Below are positions 1-8,533 of a stretch of DNA of 64,000 nt, piece by piece. The translations under genes and the position numbers were made by a program. The stretch lies in the NCBI GenBank assembly GCA_907165065.1, contig OU015543.1:8125501-8189500 (forward strand). The letters are read 5' to 3'. Numbering within the stretch: position 1 is the first letter of the stretch; the number at the start of each line of letters is the position of its first letter. This stretch comes from Caprimulgus europaeus (Eukaryota > Chordata > Aves > Caprimulgiformes > Caprimulgidae). The notes under the pieces are model-generated. The model was not told the origin of the DNA. It did no database searches and saw nothing but the letters and a program-made list of their open reading frames with translations.

Positions 1-20
1 GACAGGAAATGCAGAGTTAC

Positions 21-314
21 CTGAAAGTGCATTGGGCTCTGATAAATATTCACTGTCTACTGTCATAACATCTGGCTTCTGGGTCTTGTTTTCTCCCAAA
101 TGCATTGCTTGTCCTGTCTCTGCTTGTTTTCCTCCAGATCCAGGAGAAATAAGGTTCCTGGAAACTCTGGATTTTATTTCAGTCTCTCTACCTTCAATTT
201 GTTTCCTTCTTTTTGATTTGTGGTCTTCTGTTTCTTTCCTTTTCCTCTTAGTTTCCTTCCAATTGTCAGACTGCTTTTGATCTACCTCGGAATTTGCAGT
301 GCCATCTCTGCTTG
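21..314 (-). CDS. ATAD5: ATAD5 coding exon 10 (last one in the window)
   Basis: Residues 946-1043. It is a lysine/arginine-rich, nuclear-localisation-like linker (KRKRKETEDHKSKRRK) upstream of the AAA+ module. Acceptor TTCCTTAG; donor TTTCAG/GTAACT lies only 20 bases from the left edge, so the next exon is outside the window. Confidence 0.88.
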
Positions 315-3300
315 CTAAGGAAAAAAGGAAAATTACATCCTTTTAAAATTTCAAGCTATGTCCATTACACCTGTCCATTTATTCAAGTTGTATTTGAAGA
401 ATTTGGTCAAAATTACCAATTTATTCCCAACAACATTATTCCTTCACTGAAACATTTCTGGAAATTCCAAGTTACCTTTTTATGCCAGAGAGAGTGTGAG
501 TGTGTGTTTATTTTTTCCTACGTTGATTACTAACCTTGTACACTATTTTCAAAATGCAACCGTTCCATTTGCTTTTTCAGAAACTTGCAGAAGTATTTTC
601 TCACAGGAAATTGAGAATTAGAAGACATGATCTCATCTAGTAAGTCTTTCTTGAATATATCAGGAAAAACTGTTCGGTGGCCAGTAAGCTGTAATGCACA
701 CACACAAATAAAATTATTATTCAAAAACATTACACAGAATAATAATGAGTTTTGCATAATTTAAATTAGTAGCTGTCATGTTAAACTCCAAGATTAACAG
801 AAAGCCTTGAGAATTGTCTATGTTCTGATGCAGAAAGGGTAAATCACACATAAGAAAAAAACCCCCAACAAATCCAGGACTGGCACAGATTCAAACTACA
901 GGGGTTTTTAAGACAACAGAAGTCCTAACCAGTAACAAAACAATTTCAGTTATATTTCCATTCTTCTTCTAACACAAGCCCCCATTTTAAAGTACTAACC
1001 ACAGGTGCAGAACTTTTTCCAGCTAGTTTTGAATTCACAGTGGAAAATTCACCAAGTGAGAGAGTGATTTTTGTGACATTAGTGACTTCAGTATTCAGTT
1101 CCCTTAGCTTAGTTAATAAAGGACACAATGGTGATTTCAGTTTCCACATTGGATAACCTACAAAAGAACCCCGACCAGAAACAAAACAACAGGAGACTTT
1201 TGTTAACAAAATAGAGATACAGTCAAAGACAAAAGCATCCCACAGCAAGTAAGAGTAAATGCTCTTTTAACTACAGCTTTATCTTGTCAAAACCAAGCTT
1301 ATTTAACTTACATGGCGTCAACTTTTTATCTTTATTAATTCCACCTCCCACAAGAAGAAAAAATTTGCACATTTCTGAATACAACGTATTTGCATTTCTC
1401 CAGTAAGTTGCTCCTGGGCTCTGCTTGTTCTAAATACCGAGCTGTGCCCTCACCAGGTCTCTGTAGGACAGATGCTTACCAAGGATTTTGTTTGTTTATT
1501 GGTTTGTTTGCCATAAAAACTCTGTATAGGGCTATTCTACCTTCTGCTCTTCTGTGATGCCCTTTCACAAGAACACTGTAGTGCACTCCCTCATTTAATG
1601 GAAAGAACTGAGTTCTTTTCTCTTTTGAGAAAGATTTTGCCTTTGTCAAAAGGAAATGGTTTCTGCCCCAATCAGTCCAACATGACCTTTCTTCTCCAAA
1701 CTGGAACTTGAAAGACTAATTTTTTTTTTACTAAGTATTAAGAATTTTGCATCCTTACACAGAAATGTATACACTATTTTAGCATAAATTTAATTTGTAA
1801 ATTGTGTATTCAGAAACATGTCACTGGAAACTTGTAAGTTTTGTTTTCTTACTGCGGAACAAAACAAGAGGGAACAAAGAGTTATTCCAAACATAACAGT
1901 AAGTTCTGCTATTCAAGCTTGGGTTTTTTTTCTGCACAGATTGACTAGAAATTAGTATATGCATTTACACAAAGGCTGAACAAAAGCTTACAGTCATCCT
2001 TCTGCTGCACATGGACAACAGTCTTAAAACATGAACTTGCAAGAGAGTACGCTTCCATTGCTGCTGCTTTCTTTGCAATCTGTCTTTTCAGTGACTCTGG
2101 CAATCCACTCATCAAGAATTCACGTTTTGCTCTGAACTGATCATCATCTTGAGAATTTTCAGATGCATCTTGGCTTTAATGAAAATAGAAATGAAAAACA
2201 ATCCTTACAACTACCAGCTATCTAAGGCTTACAACACAATTTAATCACATTCAGTTCTACACATGAGTTAGAAATAGTCTGGGAGAACTGCTAAAATTCA
2301 TTTAAATGTAGTAAGTTTACATTTAATTTTAAATTTTGTGTTAAGAGATTTTAATTAAAAAAGTAATCCTATCTGGTTTTGTATTTTTATACGCAGTTTA
2401 GGATTTCTTTTTAATCAGTCATCAACTACATTTTCAGCCATCTAAAATGTCTCAACAATGGTTGAGGAAACAACTCTCCAAGAAAACCCCAAAACATTGC
2501 AAGCAGATTAACATACTGATCAGTATAAAACCCATTAACATTTATTTCACATTTCAATAAGTGTATTTAAATTTGTAAAATGAGAGAATGTTAAAGTAAC
2601 CTTGAAATCTGTTTTGATTCTTAAGCAATTACAATCTTGAAAACTGACCTGCTTTCATCAAAGATCACAATTGGTTCACCTGCAGAGTTTTGAGCATTTC
2701 TGCCTAGGAAGGAAGCTGGATATCCCAGTTTTCCTTTAAAAAGAAAAAAAAATCATAAGATTAGCACTGATATAGAATTCTAACCTTGCTTCTCACTTCA
2801 CTATGTTCCATTTAATAACATTAGGGCATTTCCTTTTTTTAAGGAAAAGCTGAATATTTTAACAAAATTCATTATAGTTTTATTTCTAGTTATTTCATCA
2901 CTACAGACACTATTTTCTGTAACATTAAAAACAACAACCTTAACTTAGAAGACAACAAACATGGTATAATGTTGGTAGTTTTTCACAGTTTTCCCCGAAT
3001 GAAGAAGCACATGTAAAAAACGTCTGCACTATTAACTCATGTCATAAAAATAAAAGGTACATACTGGAATAAAAAAAAAAAATCAGAAGATGAAAGTATT
3101 GTAAAAGCAGCTGTAATAGTCAATAACTGTAATAAAAATTAAATACATTCAGTAAAAAGCAATTACCATTTGAGTTCTTCACAACCTTCAAGTTTCTAGA
3201 CTTTTTCCCCAAAACATCATTTAAGCTCCGAAGATTCTTTTGCTTCACATTCTGCACTGTAGGAGTGGTATCACTCAGACTTGAATCTAAAATTATTACT

Positions 3301-6300
3301 GATTCCTAGAGGGAAAGTAAATAAAATAAAAAAGGAAACACAACTTTTTTTCCTTTATTAACAATTTAGTAATCAATACTGAGAAAACCAAATAAACTGC
3401 TAGAGAGCCTAAAAATTAGCAAATTTAATTTGGAGATTATACAGTACCTTATTACTGTTGTCTACAGAGAAGTAGTCTATAAAATATGATCTCCCAATAT
3501 ATAAATGAAGGCCATAATTACTCTCATCTAAATTTAAATGTTTAAAACATACACATTTGAAACAGATACCTTGCTGTCCATTAGGAAAGAGAAAGAGTCA
3601 CCTCTAAACTGTGAGCATCTGCTGCATTTTAGAGATCTGCATGGGGATGAGCTTTCCAGTCTATGCCTGGCACTTACTTTATTATTTGACACTTCCATAC
3701 CATTGCAGATATCTACCTTATTTGATTCTTTAAAATAAATGTTTGCAAGATAAGAAACATCTTTGTTGCTTAAATGAATCACAAAAACATAAAAATATTT
3801 TTCCCCCTACAAAGTCAACAGCCTTACTTCATTTTCTTGTATTTTTTTCTTTTCAGCAAGAGCTTGCTGCCGAGATGAGCGCCTCACAGGAGTTGGCAAA
3901 TCTTCATTAAACTTTGATCTATTATGCCGTATAGCCTTTGCTTTTTCAATCAGCTGTTTTGCTTTGGATATATTTTTAGAAGTAGAGCTTATCTGTTAAC
4001 AAAGTACAAAAGAAACAACATACCTAGCAATTAATAGCAATACATTTGGTAAGTATTTTGCATATTAATGTGATTTTTCGTATTCATAAAAGCATATGAT
4101 TTTTATAAAATTTTATTTGTATCAAAAGGGAGTGAGAACCCAACAAAGGGATCCTCCAATTTGTCCACAGAACAAATGAAATATGGGCAGTGACATTCTT
4201 AAGCATAAGCTGTGTCCAAACCCTATATCCCATCCTGTGAACCTGCAGAACATGAGCATACTATTTGACTGTCTTTTTCTGTTATGTTATCAAAAGTAGA
4301 TTTACATTAATAAAACATATTTGAAAATCTAAGGTACAATAACTGTACAGGAAACTCTCAAATTCTATTGTAAATGACAGCAATAGTCTCTTTCCATAGG
4401 GCACTTGAGAACTCTCATATTGTATTACATTCAACTATTAACAATACTGGATATTCACACAATTCTATGCATATATTAAATGACAAAAATACTGAAACAC
4501 CATTATATAAATTACCTTTGTGCTTTTGGAGTTAAACTCTTCATTTTTCATTGCTTCAGCTTTATTTGATTTTGTAGTTGCATTGATACGTGTAAACCTC
4601 ATTCTAATGAGTGAAAAAAGTATTACAAAATTATTACTTTTTAATAAAGGGAAATATTACTCTCAATCGCATTTTCAAAAGCATTTAAAAATCCAGTGCT
4701 GTGACCAGAAGCAATTCCCATCTGGTGGTTACATTTTTTGTTGGTTTTGTTCAGTTGTTGGTTTGGGTTTTTTTAAGTCTTTAGTGCAAGCACATTTATA
4801 GAGTCAGCTTTGGTTCTTTCATATTAATACCCACCATAATTACTATTCATGCAGCTCTGTTAGGTGTTCCAATCAATCTAGAATTATGTCTTACTGTTAA
4901 TATACTTGCAGGGAAACAAAGTGCAAAAAGGTAGAATACACTCTAAAATGTTTACCTTATTGGGCTGTTTCCATCAAAGGGCATGGTAATCACCTCGGCT
5001 TTATACACATTACTTTTCTTTGAGGAGTGCTTGCTTGCTTTTGGTGTAGAAGTCTGAAAAGGACAGCCACTTAATTCATCTTCAGAAAAGGTATTTCTAA
5101 TCTTGGTTTTTTTAGGTGTAACATTTTTTGATGTTTTGATTTTCTTCTGCCTCAAACTCCTCCTTAACTCATTCACTTTCGGACTTGATGAAATTCTTAC
5201 ATCTAAGGTGTTTTCCTCAGTAAGAACATTAGCTCCTGAATTCTCATCTTCATTATAATTGCTAGTATTTGAGACATTTGTTTCCTTAGTTTCTGAAGAC
5301 TTCCTTCTTCTGTTTCCCTTTTTCTGAAAGTTTTTAGGTCTTCCGATTTTAGTTCTATTGTTGTCAGGACTAGAATGTGTGTATTTATCCACAAAATCTT
5401 CTGGTACTCCACTTTCTAATCCTTTATTAGAAGCAATGTCACCTTCAGGTCCTTCTTTTTCTTTAGAGGACTTTCCAATGGCTTGCTTTTGTTTTCCAGG
5501 TGCCTTTTTAACTCCACTTTTTATTACATCTGATGTTGGTTGTCTAAATGCCTTCATAAACTGATGCCTTTCTTCCGGAGTGCATTTTGGCTTCAAAGAA
5601 TCTGACCCTGCAGTCTCCAGTACAGCTAATTCCAGTTCTTCTTCCTCAATAACTACATTAGATTTTCTTTTCTGAGTAACCTGTTCAGTTTCTTCACTGT
5701 CCAAGAGGGGTGGGCTACTTTCTTTTTCCTCTACACATCCTTTCTGCTTCAAAAAAATGGAAGCTATTTTCCTGGAGCCTTTTTGCTCCTTACATAACGG
5801 AGATAACTGAGGGGGAATGGAATGAACTTGTGCAAGGACGGTTACTGTTCTAAGTGGCAGCTGTTGAGATTCCTCACACTTTTCTGGGTCACTAATACTA
5901 CCACTTTTGTCCATTTCATTTGCTGTAGCAGAATTGTCCATTGTTGGCTTTGTGTCTTCTACACGATCTACAATATTTTCTCCCTGACTCTTCAAGAAGT
6001 CCTCAAATGACACTGTTATTATACTATTATTGACCTGTGATGTCTTATCATCCGTTTGAACTTCAAAACTGGAGTCACTAATAATAGCAGCACACTCTGC
6101 TATTGGAGGAGATATCACCTTTTTCCTGTCTTCAGTTTCCTTTTTCTGCTTTTCATTCAGCTGGTTTTCAGATGAAAAACTTTCAGACAAATCCATATTT
6201 ACATTGTGTTTCCTTTTCCTTGATTTTCTTGTCCTGTTTTTTGTTCCATTAATTTCAGCACCAACTTTCTTCGCATTTTTTCTGTAGATGACAACATTGG

Positions 6301-7771
6301 AGAAGTTTTCTCTTTGCACATTATCTTCTGTTGATTCTCTTGCACATTTTTGGTCAACTAAAGTACAAGTGGCAATAGAATCATTGCTGTTTTGTTTCAG
6401 TCCTGTTGTTTCTCTGCTGTCATCACTACTAATTTTTATTTCATGTCCATTCTCAGATTCTTTCATCTCTCTTAGCTTTTTATTTAAATTAACTCTCTTC
6501 CCTTTCCTCTTCCTCTTTAAAGGTTGTTTAAAAGGTGACTTACAGTCTTTGTCATCAGCATCCAGCGGTGTTTTATTTTCTCCAGCTACAGCTGGTAATG
6601 TAGCTTTCTCAGTTACAGATGTCTTTTTAAAATAATCCAATATATTGTTGGGTTTTGGTGGTGACAACACTTTATCCACTGGTTTTGCTAATGGTGAAAA
6701 ATATCTTGTGATTGTTTTTACAGAATTATCTTCCTCTCGCCGTTTCTTGCATGGCTATAAAAGTTCAACATAAACCTTAGTTTTTTTAAATTTACAGTGA
6801 ATTAGTACGGTAATATAAAGGAGCACAGTATATGGAGTATATATTAGTGACACTAGTACCTTTTCAGAGGATAAAAATCCTCACGTCAATGCGTTAAGAC
6901 TGTGTGCATCTATCTCCCTGTTTTCAAAAGCCATCTAAGCTTGAAACAAAGATTCTGCCATTTCAAATAAATAAAAATCCTGTTCTGAAACTTTGAAACT
7001 GCCAAAACTGAAAGTGACCACAAGGTCTTCAGAAAAGCTCTGCAGGGATTTCCTAATCCTAGAGTTCAGAAAATCTACTTATTCAGATCATCTGTCTCGT
7101 AGTTACCTTGAGATGTTTGCCAGAGCATTTGTAGAGCACTTAACAGAATTCCAGCATCACTTTAAGACTCTAAAGTAAAGGAAACTCTAACACAGGCTTT
7201 CAAGGAAAGAATAAAGATGTCTAAACTACACCTTTAAAAATATTTAAAATGACTACAAGAGAATTTATATCTCATATTGTAATTCGAACCAAAGAAGGGA
7301 ATTTATTTATAGGACTCCAAGAAAGATGGCTCGCAAATAATGTTATAACTCTCCTAGTTTATCAGACACTGAACTCTTCCGAAATCACATCATCTGAAAC
7401 TGAAAACGCTTCTTCCCAAAGCCACCGGGGACCCCGCCGCGATGCCCCCCGAAGGCATTTCCTGACAGCTCGGTCCGGGGGCTGCGCAGCGCTCCCGAGC
7501 GCCGGCCGTCAGGCTGCGAGCGAGGGCGGGCGGGCGGCCGCGCTGCAGCGCCCGGGCAGCGATTCACGCCTCGCCCGGAGACACCAACCGCGCCGCGCCA
7601 AGCGCGAACGACAAAAGGGGCATCCCCCGCCCCGCCCCCGGTCCCGATCCCCTCTCCGCCCTTACAGCGCGCCGCCCCGGCCCGCTCCCGCCTTCGCGTC
7701 CCCACCTGAGCTTCGCCGTCTTTCCCGGGGAGGGAGGCGGCCGCCGCGGCCACGGCGACCCTGCCCACCAT
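21..7771 (-). CDS. ATAD5: ATAD5, N-terminal part (10 coding exons; 3' part beyond left edge)
   Basis: ATAD5 (yeast Elg1) is the large subunit of an RFC-like complex that removes PCNA from DNA after replication; in vertebrates it also brings USP1-UAF1 to deubiquitinate PCNA. It acts in the nucleus. Coding exons, right to left: 7706-7771, 4956-6754, 4516-4603, 3828-3992, 3167-3305, 2649-2733, 1992-2173, 1000-1157, 535-688, 21-314. All junctions are GT-AG and frames join without a stop, giving residues 1-1043 of an expected roughly 1800. Visible landmarks are the MVGRVAVAAAAA start, two IxxYF PIP-like motifs (37-41 and 60-64), the QKRKSNVVIEEEELELAVLE block around 385-402 that matches the UAF1-binding region of human ATAD5, and the conserved blocks KNISKAKQLIEKAKA and LPESLKRQIAKKAAA. 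The AAA+ ATPase exons are outside the window. The promoter is shared head to head with CRLF3. Introns hold nothing else convincing except one pseudo-exon noted separately. Confidence 0.97.
535..688 (-). CDS. ATAD5: ATAD5 coding exon 9
   Basis: Residues 895-945: LTGHRTVFPDIFKKDLLDEI, then FPVRKYFCKFLKKQME, matching the human segment that ends KKYFPLLLKKQIE. Acceptor TTACAG, donor CAAG/GTTAGT. Confidence 0.93.
1000..1157 (-). CDS. ATAD5: ATAD5 coding exon 8
   Basis: Residues 842-894: YPMWKLKSPLCPLLTKLREL, then LGEFSTVNSKL, matching human LWHLKPPSCPLLTKFKEL and LGEFSTLNSKL. Acceptor TTTGTAG, donor GTG/GTTAGT; ends in phase 0. Confidence 0.94.
1992..2173 (-). CDS. ATAD5: ATAD5 coding exon 7
   Basis: Residues 781-841. 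It contains SQDASENSQDD, then KREFLMSGLPESLKRQIAKKAAA and VVHVQQKDD, all closely like human ATAD5. It ends with one base of the Cys codon that follows QQKDD. Confidence 0.95.
2649..2733 (-). CDS. ATAD5: ATAD5 coding exon 6
   Basis: Residues 753-780, GKLGYPASFLGRNAQ through VIFDES, like the human block ending SFDESS. Donor CAG/GTCAGT (read AG/GTCAG) leaves two bases. Confidence 0.9.
3167..3305 (-). CDS. ATAD5: ATAD5 coding exon 5
   Basis: Residues 707-752, beginning ESVIILDSS (human DSVIIIDSS) and including LRSLNDVLGKKS. Acceptor TCTAG, donor ATG/GTAATT, leaving one base of a Gly codon. Confidence 0.93.
3828..3992 (-). CDS. ATAD5: ATAD5 coding exon 4
   Basis: Residues 652-706, with the conserved block KNISKAKQLIEKAKA and RRSSRQQALAEKKK. 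It has 165 nt and is in phase 0 at both ends. Acceptor TTAACAG, donor GAA/GTAAGG. Confidence 0.93.
4516..4603 (-). CDS. ATAD5: ATAD5 coding exon 3
   Basis: Residues 622-651, beginning (R)MRFTRI (human MKFTRI). Acceptor CATTAG, donor AAG/GTAATT; the exon ends in phase 0. Confidence 0.9.
4956..6754 (-). CDS. ATAD5: ATAD5 coding exon 2 (large exon)
   Basis: Residues 23-621 in one 1799-nt exon, from acceptor TTTATAG to donor AAG/GTAAAC, leaving AG of a split Arg codon. It encodes the disordered, Lys/Ser-rich N-terminal region, including both IxxYF motifs, the conserved ISSDDS and NNSIITVSFEDFLKS blocks, the UAF1-binding-like block and the ending ITMPFDGNSPIR (human ITVPFDSESPIR). Confidence 0.97.
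7706..7771 (-). CDS. ATAD5: ATAD5 coding exon 1
   Basis: Residues 1-22, starting MVGRVAVAAAAAS as in mammalian ATAD5 (MVG..AMAAAAA). The start context GGCATGG has G at -3 and +4. The exon ends in phase 0 at CAG before GTGGGG. The same frame stays open upstream to an ATG at 7951, but the homologous start is preferred. Confidence 0.9.
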
Positions 7772-7851
7772 GCCCCGGGCGCTGGCGGGGAGCGGAGCCC
7801 TCAGCCGCGGGGGGAGGCACGCGCGATCGCCATGAAACGACCCCGCCCGAT

Positions 7852-7871
7852 GGCCGCCGCCGCCGCCGCCT
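7852..7871. repeat. (GCC)n trinucleotide tract in ATAD5 5' leader
   Basis: About six GCC/GGC units on the ATAD5 upstream side, about 80 bases before its start codon. Such tracts are length-variable and, if transcribed, form stable GC-rich leader structure. Confidence 0.7.
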
Positions 7872-8107
7872 GACAGGAGCGCGAGCCAGGCGGGCAGAAA
7901 AGCGCGCGCGGTACAAGATTCGGACCTCCGCGCGGAAGGGGGCAGGGCCACCGCGCCCCACGTGACCTACCCGCACTGCCAACAGCCGGCCGTTCTCCAC
8001 CCTCACGTGACGCGGGCCCGCAGCCGGTCGCCCCGCCCCTTTCCCCTCGAGCCCGGTCACGTGCAGGCGGAGCCACGCCCTCCCTTTCTTCCCCGCTGCT
8101 AGTCGGG

Positions 8108-8117
8108 TTTTCGCGCC
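8108..8117. promoter_or_regulatory. E2F-type site (TTTTCGCGCC)
   Basis: Matches the TTTSSCGC consensus. It is plausible for ATAD5, a replication gene, but occupancy is inferred. Confidence 0.5.
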
Positions 8118-8142
8118 GCGGTGCGGTGGGCGATGGGGTGCG

Positions 8143-8150
8143 TGACGTCA
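8143..8150. promoter_or_regulatory. Palindromic CRE (TGACGTCA)
   Basis: A perfect 8-bp CREB/ATF consensus between the ATAD5 and CRLF3 starts, 35 bases to the CRLF3 side of an E2F-like site. Confidence 0.55.
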
Positions 8151-8410
8151 GGCGGGTGGGGCACAGGGCGCGAGAGGGCTCTCTGGCCGCACGTGACCTG
8201 CCCCCCTTCCCTCTCCCCGCACCATCACCTTCCAGCGGCCGCTCCCGCCACCCGCCCCTTCCCACCCCCACCGCCGCCGCGGGGCCGGCTCCCCGCTGCG
8301 CTTCCCGCTCCGCCCCGCGGGGCTCGGCGCCCGGATGTGCGGCCCTTCCGGGGGCGAGGCCCGCCCGCTGCCGCCCCGCCCCGCCCGGTGCCTTGCCGCC
8401 GCGGCTGCCC

Positions 8411-8533
8411 ATGGAGGCCGAGGCCGAGGTGCGGCTCCTCTTGCAGGAGGCACGGGAGAGCATCGAGGCAGCGCGCAGCTACCGGCAGGAGCTGCAGCAG
8501 CGGCTGCGGGGGCTGCACCAGGCGCGGAACCAG
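8411..8533 (+). CDS. CRLF3: CRLF3 coding exon 1
   Basis: Residues 1-41, MEAEAEVRLLLQEARES, matching human MELEPELLLQEAREN. The start context is weak at -3 (CCCATGG). The frame is open upstream to an ATG at 8126, but homology supports 8411. Donor CAG/GTGGGG; ends in phase 0. Confidence 0.92.

Larger units (their letters stand above)
7959..8197. promoter_or_regulatory. Four CACGTG E-boxes in the shared promoter
   Basis: CACGTG occurs at 7959-7964, 8004-8009, 8058-8063 and 8190-8195. Three read CACGTGAC on the plus strand and the third is GTCACGTG, so all four carry the extended half-site preferred by USF and MiT/TFE-type bHLH-ZIP factors. Binding itself is inferred. Confidence 0.6.

Noticed and set aside
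3538..3738. Plus-strand ORF in ATAD5 intron 4
   Set aside because: Antisense to an intron, no family resemblance; only the minus-strand candidate exon is worth testing.
7249..7965. 238-codon plus-strand ORF across the ATAD5 first exon
   Set aside because: It is antisense to ATAD5 in CpG-island DNA, where stops are rare; its Arg/Pro-rich product is typical of GC-rich shadow frames.
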